Positions 50,741 to 58,825 of a stretch of DNA of 64,000 nt are shown piece after piece (the stretch's first letter is position 1; the number at the start of each line of letters is the position of its first letter). Source of the DNA: an uncultured Oscillospiraceae bacterium. GTDB lineage: Bacteria > Bacillota > Clostridia > Oscillospirales > Oscillospiraceae. The stretch spans positions 1-64,000 of the forward strand of contig CALWOA010000015.1 of NCBI GenBank assembly GCA_944382965.1. The letters are read 5' to 3'. The position numbers and the translations under genes were made by a program. The notes beneath the pieces were generated by a model, which worked only from the letters and a program-made list of their open reading frames with translations, was not told the DNA's origin and did no database searches.

Positions 50741-51099
50741 TGGGCCATCTCCCGAATGCCAAAACACTGCTTTCCAGCAGAAGACGCCGGGAAAAAATTG
50801 CCGATACGGCATCGTTTTTGATCCTGCTGATTATGGCAGCCGGTGCCATGCTGCCCATCTGGTGGATTTTCCGGTCCAGCTTGATGTCCAATGCGGAGCT
50901 GTACTCCTATCCGCCGAAGTTCTTTCCCAGCAAGTGGCTGTTTTCCAACTATGTGGAAACCCTCCAGGCCTATGATTTCGGCCGGTATCTGATCAACACC
51001 ATGACCATTATCGTGCCTTCTGTGTTTGGCGTTATCATTTACCTGTGCGGACAGAAATATTTTGTCGAAGGTATTGTGATGACCGGCATGAAAAACTGA
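50740..51099 (+). CDS. Second sugar ABC permease (MalG-like) with a large internal deletion
   Basis: Only 119 residues, against about 275-300 for the family. The N-terminal part through the first membrane helix and FSNYVETLQAYDFGRYLINT is normal. It then jumps from VPSVFGVI straight to IYLCGQKYFVEGIVMTGMKN, the canonical C-terminus. Roughly 160 residues, with most membrane helices and the EAA loop, are absent, yet the frame is kept. The product cannot form a channel half. Lesion and position suggest locus decay; an assembly collapse is the alternative. Confidence 0.85.
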   Translation: MGHLPNAKTLLSSRRRREKIADTASFLILLIMAAGAMLPIWWIFRSSLMSNAELYSYPPKFFPSKWLFSNYVETLQAYDFGRYLINTMTIIVPSVFGVIIYLCGQKYFVEGIVMTGMKN

Positions 51100-51194
51100 T
51101 TTGGATTGTCTCAATATCCGGACTGGATTTTTTGAAAAAATGTGGTAGGATGGTCTGGAAGCCGTCGGTGGCACCCAGGAAGGGGAAGAAAAGA

Positions 51195-53327
51195 ATGTCT
51201 GTAATCGTACATACCTGCGTCCAACTGGGTGACATGCAGGCACAATACCTGCTGGATGAGCAGACCCTTCAGCTGGGACTGCGGCTGATTCCTGCGGGGA
51301 TGGAACCGCTTCCCTGGGATGCCAAACGGCATAGGGTAGATTCTTGTGTCCAGGCCCATGTTACCGGGGATGTTTTCTCCAACGGCTACGCAGGGGGAAA
51401 GACGCTGCGGCAAAGTGGAACCACCCGGGCGCTGCAGCTGGAGCGGATTCAAATTCAGCCTTTGGATGGCGGGAAACGGGTGGAAGCCTTCCTGCGCCAT
51501 CCGGTTTACGGACAGTTCTGCCACCGCCTGGACTGGCGCGGCGGCAGCTGGATGGAAAGCCATACTACCTACCACAATGACACTTCCCGCCCGGTATGCC
51601 TGGAAGCCCTGTCATCGGTATCTCTGTTTGATATGACACCCTTGTCCCCGGCGGATGCGCCGGGGGATTTGGTGATTCATCGGCTGGAAAGCGCCTGGAG
51701 CATGGAAGGAAGGCTGTTATCCCAGGGGGCAGAATCGCTGAACCTGGAACCATCCTGGGCAAAATTCGGGGTGCGTACCCTTCGATTTGGACAGGTAGGC
51801 TCCATGCCGGTAAACGGCTGGTTCCCCTGGCTGATGGTGGAGGACCGCCGCAGCCGGGTGTTCTGGGGATGTCAAATTGCCCATAATGCCTCTTGGCAGA
51901 TGGAATTGTACCGGGCGGACGATGGCTTATCCTTCAGCGGCGGCTTGGCGGATTACCAGTTCGGTCACTGGCGGAAAACGATCCAGCCAGGGGAAACCTT
52001 CCGGACGCCGGAGGCAATTCTGACCGTTTGCCGGGGAGAAACTATCCTGGACGCGGCCCAGAGAATGACCGCCGCCCTGATGCCGGAAAATCCGGTGGAG
52101 GAAGAGCGGGAGTTACCCATTGTGTTTAATGAGTACTGCACCAGTTGGGGATGTCCTTCTGGGGAAGGAATTGCCAAGATTCTGGAAACTTTACGGGGAA
52201 AATCCATCCGCTATTTTGTCATTGACGCCGGATGGTACAAGCCGGAAGACAAGCCCTGGGATCAGGCTCTGGGAGACTGGAAGGTGTCCAAAGAGCTGTT
52301 CCCCCAGGGGCTGGACCAGACGGTAAGCGCTATCCGCCAGGCGGGAATGATACCCGGAATCTGGTTTGAGCCGGAAACGGTGGGGCCGGATGCGCAAGCC
52401 TACCACCGGGAAGAACATCTGCTGAAACGGGACGGTTTCCCCATTACTACCATGACCCGGCGGTTCTGGGACTTCCGGGATTCCTGGGTCAGGGAATATG
52501 TGAAAACCCACATTGTGGATTTTCTGAAAAACTATGGGTTTGGCTACGTGAAGCTGGACTACAACGACACCATTGGCCTGGGCTGTGACGGAGCGGAAAG
52601 CCTGGGCGAAGGGCTGCGCCAGCACATGGAGCAGGTGGCGGCGTTTCATTGGCAGCTGCGCCAAACGCTGCCGGAGCTGGTGGTGGAAAGCTGTGCCTCC
52701 GGCGGACACTGGCTGGAGCCATCCTGTCTGCGAAGCACCGCCATGTCCTCCTTTTCGGATGCCCATGAATGCGTTGCTATCCCCATTATTGCGGCCAATC
52801 TGCACTATGTGCTGCTGCCCCGGCAAAGCCAGATTTGGGCGGTCCTGCGTCAGGGGGATTCTCCAAGGCGGATTGTCTACACCATGGCTGCTGCCTTCCT
52901 GGGACGGATGTGCCTGTCCGGAGATGTAACCCAGCTTTCCGGGCAGCAGTGGCAGCTGGTAGACGCAGGCATTGCTTTCTATCGCCGGATTGCGCCGGTG
53001 ATTGCCCAGGGACACAGCCAGCGTTTTGGCCCGGAGATTACCGCATATAACACCCCAGTGGGGTGGCAAGGAGTGCTCCGTATGGCTGCGGACGGGCAGT
53101 CTTTTGTGGTGCTGCATCAATTCGGCGGCGAAGTGCCAAAAGAGATTACCATCTCTCTGCCGGCTGGGTATCGGTGGAGCGTTCACAGTGTTTACGGAAA
53201 TGGAATAGCCTTGGAAGAAGATGTTCTTCGCTGGCATCCGGAGGGAACCTTCTGCGCAGCAGCTGCTGCGCTGGTGGGGGAGAAACCCTTGCAGGAGCGT
53301 ACCAATCAAATGGGAGAAACAATATGA
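51195..53327 (+). CDS. GH36-type alpha-galactosidase family protein
   Basis: A 710-residue intracellular glycosidase of the GH-D clan. After an N-terminal beta domain, the barrel shows YFVIDAGWYKPED near 338, GIWFEPETVG near 388, the nucleophile aspartate in GYVKLDYNDTIG near 450, and VESCASGGHW with SSFSDAHE near 500-520 for the acid/base. Members release alpha-galactose, and related clan members release beta-L-arabinopyranose, which would suit this locus. AAGGGGAAG precedes the ATG at 51195. It overlaps the DUF624 gene by four bases. Confidence 0.87.
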   Translation: MSVIVHTCVQLGDMQAQYLLDEQTLQLGLRLIPAGMEPLPWDAKRHRVDSCVQAHVTGDVFSNGYAGGKTLRQSGTTRALQLERIQIQPLDGGKRVEAFLRHPVYGQFCHRLDWRGGSWMESHTTYHNDTSRPVCLEALSSVSLFDMTPLSPADAPGDLVIHRLESAWSMEGRLLSQGAESLNLEPSWAKFGVRTLRFGQVGSMPVNGWFPWLMVEDRRSRVFWGCQIAHNASWQMELYRADDGLSFSGGLADYQFGHWRKTIQPGETFRTPEAILTVCRGETILDAAQRMTAALMPENPVEEERELPIVFNEYCTSWGCPSGEGIAKILETLRGKSIRYFVIDAGWYKPEDKPWDQALGDWKVSKELFPQGLDQTVSAIRQAGMIPGIWFEPETVGPDAQAYHREEHLLKRDGFPITTMTRRFWDFRDSWVREYVKTHIVDFLKNYGFGYVKLDYNDTIGLGCDGAESLGEGLRQHMEQVAAFHWQLRQTLPELVVESCASGGHWLEPSCLRSTAMSSFSDAHECVAIPIIAANLHYVLLPRQSQIWAVLRQGDSPRRIVYTMAAAFLGRMCLSGDVTQLSGQQWQLVDAGIAFYRRIAPVIAQGHSQRFGPEITAYNTPVGWQGVLRMAADGQSFVVLHQFGGEVPKEITISLPAGYRWSVHSVYGNGIALEEDVLRWHPEGTFCAAAAALVGEKPLQERTNQMGETI

Positions 53328-54028
53328 AAAACCGCATTTTTTCCGGGGAAGCACCGGAATCTGCCGGGACGCAAACCGGAAATAATCGGGGATTTTTGGA
53401 CTACATACGCATTTTCTGGACCCATTTCTGGCAGCTGGCGTTTCTGAACATCGTATTCTGCCTGGCCTGCCTGCCGGTGGTAACCATTCCCGCGGCGCTG
53501 GCGGCAATGAACCGGGCCTGCATCAAGCTGGTTCAGGAGGGGTACGTTCTGGTCTGGCTGGAATTTCGGGATGCCTTCAGGAAGGAGTTTGGCAAGAGTC
53601 TGGGATTGGGTATCCTGTTCGGCGGGCTGTTGGCGGGGAGCTATTACCTGCTGAGTTTGGGACTGAGCAACAGCGCAAATCCCTATGGTCTGCTGTTCTC
53701 CGGCGGGGGACTGTGTCTGCTGGCCATCACTGTGCTGTGGGGGCAGTATAGCTTTGTTTTGCTGCCGTCTTTGGACTTGCCTCTGGGGGCAATTTTGCGT
53801 AACGGTTGGGCCTTAACTTTTTTAGGAGCGCCCAGCAGTCTGGGGATTTTGGCACTGGAAGTGGCAGGAGGGCTTTTTCTGGTACTGCTGTCGCCGATAT
53901 CCTTGGGAGTTGCTTTGTTTTTTGGTGTGGCATTTGTGCAGTACACCGCCTGCTGGCTGGTCAATCTTCCTCTTCAGAAGTGGATTCTGGAGCCTTACCG
54001 CCATGCTCAGCAGGAAAGTCAAAATTGA
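53324..54028 (+). CDS. DUF624 (YesL-like) membrane protein
   Basis: A 234-residue protein with about five hydrophobic segments and the DUF624 pattern: FWTHFWQLAFLNIVFCLACLPVVTIPAAL near 28-56, then an internal KEFGKSLGLG. YesL-like proteins accompany CUT1 sugar importers and glycosidase genes in Bacillota; their role is unknown. It starts on the ATGA shared with the GH36 gene and ends the operon before a terminator. Confidence 0.88.
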   Translation: MKNRIFSGEAPESAGTQTGNNRGFLDYIRIFWTHFWQLAFLNIVFCLACLPVVTIPAALAAMNRACIKLVQEGYVLVWLEFRDAFRKEFGKSLGLGILFGGLLAGSYYLLSLGLSNSANPYGLLFSGGGLCLLAITVLWGQYSFVLLPSLDLPLGAILRNGWALTFLGAPSSLGILALEVAGGLFLVLLSPISLGVALFFGVAFVQYTACWLVNLPLQKWILEPYRHAQQESQN

Positions 54029-54043
54029 ACGGAACATGTAAAA

Positions 54044-54077
54044 CGCTCTGGTATCTTGCATACCAGAGCGCTTTTTG
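54044..54077 (+). terminator. Terminator of the arabinan operon
   Basis: CGCTCTGGTAT pairs perfectly with its complement around CTTGC, followed by CTTTTTGTT. It faces the convergent Crp/Fnr gene. Confidence 0.88.
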
Positions 54078-54752
54078 TTATAGCGACGCAAATTCTCCCG
54101 GAGACTTCAGCAGAAATTCATTGCGTTGATAGCAGATCAGCCCGTCACGCTGCATCTTGGACAGCTCGCTGCTCATGGCGCTGCGATCCACCCCCAAATA
54201 GTCGGCCAGCTGCTGCCGGTTGTAAGGAATCTGGAAGCGGTGGCTGCCGGATGCCTTGGCACATTCGGAAAAATAGGACATAAGCCGCCCGCGGATGGAC
54301 TTGGAACTGGTATGGGCAATCCGCTGGGAGAGCTGGAAGCTTTTCCGGGCGCAGACGGTCAGAAGATTTCGGACCAGCCGGGTATGGAAAGGGCAGGCGT
54401 TGGTGCAGGTGGAAAGAACCCTGCTGACGTTCAGAAACAAAACCGTGGTATCCTCCGCTGCATCTACACTGATACGCAAAGGTTCCCCGGGAATACAGGC
54501 GTAGACTTCCGCGAACACTTCCCCAGGGGCCACGTTTCCCAGAATGCTGTGGTTGCCCCAGGCGTCGCAGAAGGAAATCAGCGCCATGCCGGACAGCACG
54601 ATGCCCAGACTTTCGGTGACGCTGCCTTCGGCGAAAATGACATCACCTTTGCGGTAGTTTCGTTTTTGCGCTGCCAGACAGTTCAGCAGAGCGGAAATCT
54701 CCGACTCCTGGATTCCCTGAAACAACGAAGTGCTGGATAATAAAAGTTCCAT
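54078..54752 (-). CDS. Crp/Fnr family transcriptional regulator
   Basis: A 224-residue regulator: N-terminal cyclic-nucleotide-binding-like beta barrel (KGDVIFAEGSVTESLGIVLSG near 36-56) and C-terminal HTH (NRQQLADYLGVDRSAMSSEL near 180-199). A cluster of cysteines in the middle (STCTNACPF near 114-122) could bind an Fe-S cluster or sense redox, though the spacing is not that of classical FNR. Divergent hcp genes suggest a nitrosative or redox stress regulator of HcpR type. GGGAG precedes the ATG. Confidence 0.9.
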   Translation of the reverse strand: MELLLSSTSLFQGIQESEISALLNCLAAQKRNYRKGDVIFAEGSVTESLGIVLSGMALISFCDAWGNHSILGNVAPGEVFAEVYACIPGEPLRISVDAAEDTTVLFLNVSRVLSTCTNACPFHTRLVRNLLTVCARKSFQLSQRIAHTSSKSIRGRLMSYFSECAKASGSHRFQIPYNRQQLADYLGVDRSAMSSELSKMQRDGLICYQRNEFLLKSPGEFASL

Positions 54753-54767
54753 AAAAAATTCTCCCTG

Positions 54768-54783
54768 TGTTGTTCAAACAACA
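54768..54783 (+). promoter_or_regulatory. Crp/Fnr-type operator upstream of the ferredoxin-hcp operon
   Basis: TGTTGTTCAAACAACA, a palindrome with only the central pair unmatched. Its centre (54775.5) lies about 41.5 bases before the transcript start expected from TATACT at 54805-54810, the standard position for class II activation. Confidence 0.65.
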
Positions 54784-54847
54784 GACAATTTACCTTCATT
54801 ATAGTATACTGCCCTTGTCAGTTCAAGAGAAACCAAAGGAGAAACCC

Positions 54848-55543
54848 ATGATTCGAAGAATTATTCAAATAGACCAGGAAAAATGCAACGGCTGCGGTGC
54901 CTGCGCCGAAGCCTGCCACGAAGGCGCCATTGGCATGGTGGACGGAAAGGCCCAGCTGCTGCGGGACGATTACTGTGACGGCCTGGGCGACTGTCTGCCC
55001 ACCTGCCCTACGGGAGCCATTACCTTTGTGGAGAGGGAAGCGGCGGCCTATGACGAAGCAGCTGTGAAGGCAAATATGGAGCAAAAAAAGCAGGCACACC
55101 ATTCCGGCTGCCCCGGACATCAGATGCGCCGCTTTGACCGGAGTCAGGAGGTTCCCACCCGGCAGGAGGACATTCCCTCCCAGCTGGCCCAGTGGCCCTG
55201 CCAGATCAAGCTGGTGCCGGTGAATGCTCCCTATTTCCAGGATGCCAAGCTGCTGATTGCCGCTGACTGCACCGCTTTTGCCTATGCAAATCTGCACCGG
55301 GAGTTCATGCAGGGAAAAATCACCCTGGTGGGCTGCCCGAAACTGGACAGCGTGGATTACAGCGAAAAGCTGACCCAAATTCTTCAGAACAACGACATCC
55401 GCAGCCTGACCATTGTGCGCATGGAAGTACCCTGCTGCGGCGGTCTGGAAATGGCAGCCAAGAAGGCCCTGCAAAACAGCGGAAAGTTCATCCCCTGGCA
55501 GGTTGTGACCATTTCTGTGGATGGCAGAATTTTAGACCGCTGA
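54848..55543 (+). CDS. 4Fe-4S ferredoxin-like protein, partner of Hcp
   Basis: A 231-residue iron-sulfur protein. The N-terminal ferredoxin domain has CNGCGACAEACHEGAI near 15-30 and a second CDGLGDCLPTCPTGAI. A linker with HHSGCPGHQM follows, then an alpha/beta part with VPCCGGLEMA near the end. Such proteins are found beside hcp and probably supply electrons to it. AAAGGAG precedes the ATG at 54848. hcp begins 28 bases after its stop. Confidence 0.9.
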   Translation: MIRRIIQIDQEKCNGCGACAEACHEGAIGMVDGKAQLLRDDYCDGLGDCLPTCPTGAITFVEREAAAYDEAAVKANMEQKKQAHHSGCPGHQMRRFDRSQEVPTRQEDIPSQLAQWPCQIKLVPVNAPYFQDAKLLIAADCTAFAYANLHREFMQGKITLVGCPKLDSVDYSEKLTQILQNNDIRSLTIVRMEVPCCGGLEMAAKKALQNSGKFIPWQVVTISVDGRILDR

Positions 55544-55571
55544 GAAAACCGACATGAAGGAGAAATTCAAG

Positions 55572-57167
55572 ATGGAACACAAGATGTTTTGCTTTCAGTG
55601 TGAACAGACAGCTGGCTGCAGCGGCTGCACCGGTAAGGCCGGTGTCTGCGGAAAAAGCGCGGATGTTGCCAATCTGCAGGACCGACTTACCGGCGCTCTG
55701 ATTGGTCTGGCCCGGGCCATCGACAATGCTGTCCAGATTCCTGGCCAGGTGTGGAATCTGATGATTGAGGGCCTGTTTGCCACAGTCACCAATGTAAATT
55801 TCAACGCCCAGACCCTTCAGGAGCTGATTGACCAGGTTCATCGGGAAAAGGCTGCTTTGCTGCCCGGCTGCTCCGGCTGCGGCGATCCCTGCGGCAGAAA
55901 TGACGATTACGATATGAAGCGCCTTTGGACGGCTGACCCGGACATCCGCAGCCTGAAATCTCTGATTCTCTTCGGCATCCGGGGTATGGCGGCTTATGCC
56001 TACCATGCCATGGTACTGGGCTACACCGATGAGGAACTGAATCGCTTTCTTGCCAAGGCCCTGTTTGCCGTAGGCGAGGACTGGGACATGGAGCAGCTGC
56101 TGCCAGTGGTGATGGAAGTGGGCAAATATAACCTGGGCTGCATGGAACTTCTGGACAAGGCCAACACCGAAACCTTCGGTACACCGGCGCCCACCACTGT
56201 GCCGCTGAAGGTGGAAAAAGGCCCCTTCATTGTGATTTCCGGTCACGATCTGCTGGATCTGAAGCTGCTGCTGGAACAGACCCAGGGCAAGGGCATCAAC
56301 ATCTACACTCACGGAGAAATGCTGCCTGCTCATGCCTATCCGGAGCTGAAGAAGTATCCCCACCTGAAGGGCAACTTCGGCACCGCCTGGCAGAATCAGC
56401 AGAAGGAATTTGCCAATTTGCCTGCTCCCATTCTGTTTACCACCAACTGCCTGATGCCTCCCAAGGCCGGCTATGCCGACCGGGTGTTTACCACGGAAGT
56501 GGTTTCCTATCCGGAAATGGTTCATATTGGAAAGGAAAAGGACTTTACCCCTGTGATTGAAAAGGCTCTGGCCCTGGGCGGGTTTGGGGAAGATCAGACC
56601 TTTACCGGTATCAATGGCGGCGAAACCGTGATGACCGGATTTGCTCGGGGGACCGTGCTGAGTGTAGCGGACAAAGTAGTGGAAGCTGTGAAATCCGGTG
56701 CCATCCGGCATTTCTTCCTGGTAGGCGGCTGTGACGGTGCCCGCCCCGGCAGAAATTATTACACGGAATTTGTCAAGCAGGCCCCGGCAGACACGGTGGT
56801 GCTGACCCTGGCCTGCGGCAAATATCGATTCAACGATCTGGATCTGGGCACCATCGGCGGTCTGCCCCGGCTGATGGATATTGGACAGTGCAACGATGCC
56901 TACAGCGCCGTCCAGATTGCGCTGGCTCTGGCCAACGCCTTTGGCTGCGGCGTCAACGATCTGCCCCTTTCCATGGTCCTGTCCTGGTACGAGCAGAAGG
57001 CGGTGTGTATTCTGCTGACGCTGCTTTATCTGGGAATCCGGAACATCCGCTTAGGCCCCACTTTGCCGGCATTCCTTTCGGAAAATGTCCTGAATTACCT
57101 GGTAGAGACCTACCATATCGCCTCCATCACCACCCCGGAAGCGGATTTGGAAGCTCTGCTGCAATAA
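55572..57167 (+). CDS. hcp: Hydroxylamine reductase (hybrid cluster protein)
   Basis: A 531-residue Hcp matching the family over its whole length. N-terminal cysteines for the FeS cluster (FCFQCEQTAGCSGC, then GVCG), and hybrid-cluster ligands in GHDL, THGEM, TTNCLMPP, GCDGARPGR and later a C-terminal cysteine/lysine region. It reduces hydroxylamine in vitro and acts on nitric oxide in cells. AAGGAG lies nine bases before ATG 55572; an ATG six codons earlier overlaps that site and is unlikely. It is the last gene of the Crp/Fnr-linked operon. Confidence 0.95.
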   Translation: MEHKMFCFQCEQTAGCSGCTGKAGVCGKSADVANLQDRLTGALIGLARAIDNAVQIPGQVWNLMIEGLFATVTNVNFNAQTLQELIDQVHREKAALLPGCSGCGDPCGRNDDYDMKRLWTADPDIRSLKSLILFGIRGMAAYAYHAMVLGYTDEELNRFLAKALFAVGEDWDMEQLLPVVMEVGKYNLGCMELLDKANTETFGTPAPTTVPLKVEKGPFIVISGHDLLDLKLLLEQTQGKGINIYTHGEMLPAHAYPELKKYPHLKGNFGTAWQNQQKEFANLPAPILFTTNCLMPPKAGYADRVFTTEVVSYPEMVHIGKEKDFTPVIEKALALGGFGEDQTFTGINGGETVMTGFARGTVLSVADKVVEAVKSGAIRHFFLVGGCDGARPGRNYYTEFVKQAPADTVVLTLACGKYRFNDLDLGTIGGLPRLMDIGQCNDAYSAVQIALALANAFGCGVNDLPLSMVLSWYEQKAVCILLTLLYLGIRNIRLGPTLPAFLSENVLNYLVETYHIASITTPEADLEALLQ

Positions 57168-57184
57168 GATTGCGATAGATACAG

Positions 57185-57217
57185 AAACAGGCTTGCCCAG
57201 ATAAGGCAAGCCTGTTT
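57185..57217 (+). terminator. Terminator after hcp
   Basis: AAACAGGCTTGCC pairs with GGCAAGCCTGTTT around a short loop, with a T run at the end. Confidence 0.85.
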
Positions 57218-57247
57218 TGCATAAGGCAGCAAAGTTAGGGGAAGGGA

Positions 57248-58681
57248 TTATACTCCGGATCCTTCCCGGCGTTGGTGATACCAGGTATTCAGATATCCCA
57301 GGCATGTAAAGAAAAAGAAATCCAGAAAATGATAGGAAATATCTGCACTGAACAGGAACGGTTCCAGAGCGCCGGCAACCATTACACACAGCATAAGCAA
57401 GCTGACGCTCTTCTTCCACATGTCTGTTCTGGAATCAAAGATCAAAGTAATGGCAGAACGCAGTCCAATCCAGGTGAAACCCAGAGCCATAAGCAAACCG
57501 AGCAAACCCATTCGGAAGGTGATTTCCACCCAGCTGTTGTGACCATGAACCACTGGGAAGGCGTTATAATAGGAAATGCTGGTACCTACATATTCGGTAC
57601 CGAACAGTAAAATCCGTTTGTTGTCCCGCAATGCATTCAGCGCTGCCTGCCAGATGGCGGTGCGTCCGTTGAGAGTTTTCAGATCATTCAAAAGAGAACC
57701 TTGACCGCTGACAGTCTGCAGAGTTACTTCCCCAGTTTGAGGATCTATTTCGACTGGAACGGTTTCGCTGTCGGACGGATCTGAAGCTGTGGAAGATTGT
57801 GCTTCAGGCGTGTTTTCCAGCTGAGTGGTGTAGTGTTCGATCAGTGCTGTTTCATTGGATTTATACAGGGTGTTGGATATCAGAAAAAGTCCCAACATAA
57901 TGGATAGGGAAATCAACGCGCACACAACAGAACGCAGCCATCCGCCCCGATACACGGCAAAGAAGAAAATACCGCCGATCAATGCACAGGTCATCAGTAT
58001 GGAGGTACGGCAATTCGTCAGGGAAAGAAAAATAAACTGAATGCCGCAGGCCAGGAGCAACGCCGCTTTGGCATACGGCTTTTTGCTCTGAAAGAACAAG
58101 CCCAGACACAACGCAATACCGATCATAAACAGGCATGCGCAAATATTGGGATGCCACAGAGCCTGCAGTCGGGCACCATCCCAGCACACTTCATTCTGAA
58201 ACCAACTCGGAATCAGACCAAAGTACAGCATAGTACCATAGGCGGACAAAACAAGGGGGACGGCGATATAGATGGCGGATATCCATTTTAATCCCCTCTG
58301 CCGCACACCGTCTTCGGTGACGGAAGAATAGGGAAATGCCAGAAGGTATGTACAGACAAACATACCAATTACTTTAGCTTCCATTGTTTGGAATCTATGG
58401 ACAGTCTGTGTAATGATAAACCATGCAACCATAGCCAAACTTAGAAAAAGTGATTTGCGAGCATAGGAAGGCGCCTTCGTTACCAGGGAAAGAGCAAAGA
58501 ATCCGGCACAGGGAATAATTAAATAATTTTCCACAAAATAGTAAGCAATATAGTGAAATAAACTGCCAAGAATCAGGAACAGCAGCTCCAGAACACCAAC
58601 TGCTACCAGACAATAGAATTGAAGGTTATTGATGGCAGCCCGGGAAAAAGAGCCGGGAATCGGATCAGAATGTGTCATCAT
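57248..58681 (-). CDS. O-antigen ligase-like polymer ligase/polymerase
   Basis: A membrane protein of about 477 residues with ten or more hydrophobic helices and one long outside loop (about 280-370) rich in Glu, Ser and Thr. The HGHNSWVEITFRMGLLGLL motif near the C-terminal third is the Wzy_C/O-antigen ligase signature. It probably ligates or polymerises a surface glycan. AGGTG is close to two adjacent ATG codons (58681 and 58678); either could be the start. It shares the strand with the next large membrane protein gene upstream. Confidence 0.8.
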   Translation of the reverse strand: MMTHSDPIPGSFSRAAINNLQFYCLVAVGVLELLFLILGSLFHYIAYYFVENYLIIPCAGFFALSLVTKAPSYARKSLFLSLAMVAWFIITQTVHRFQTMEAKVIGMFVCTYLLAFPYSSVTEDGVRQRGLKWISAIYIAVPLVLSAYGTMLYFGLIPSWFQNEVCWDGARLQALWHPNICACLFMIGIALCLGLFFQSKKPYAKAALLLACGIQFIFLSLTNCRTSILMTCALIGGIFFFAVYRGGWLRSVVCALISLSIMLGLFLISNTLYKSNETALIEHYTTQLENTPEAQSSTASDPSDSETVPVEIDPQTGEVTLQTVSGQGSLLNDLKTLNGRTAIWQAALNALRDNKRILLFGTEYVGTSISYYNAFPVVHGHNSWVEITFRMGLLGLLMALGFTWIGLRSAITLIFDSRTDMWKKSVSLLMLCVMVAGALEPFLFSADISYHFLDFFFFTCLGYLNTWYHQRREGSGV

Positions 58682-58825
58682 AAGCACCTGCCGCTTTCAT
58701 AATAGATAATTGAGATATGTTTAGTATAACATAATAGAAAGGGGGTTTCAATAGGATTGCCGCTTAATGAAACTGCCCTTCGGGAATGCCAAAGGGCGGC
58801 TCGGAATCATAACGGGAAAACCGTG

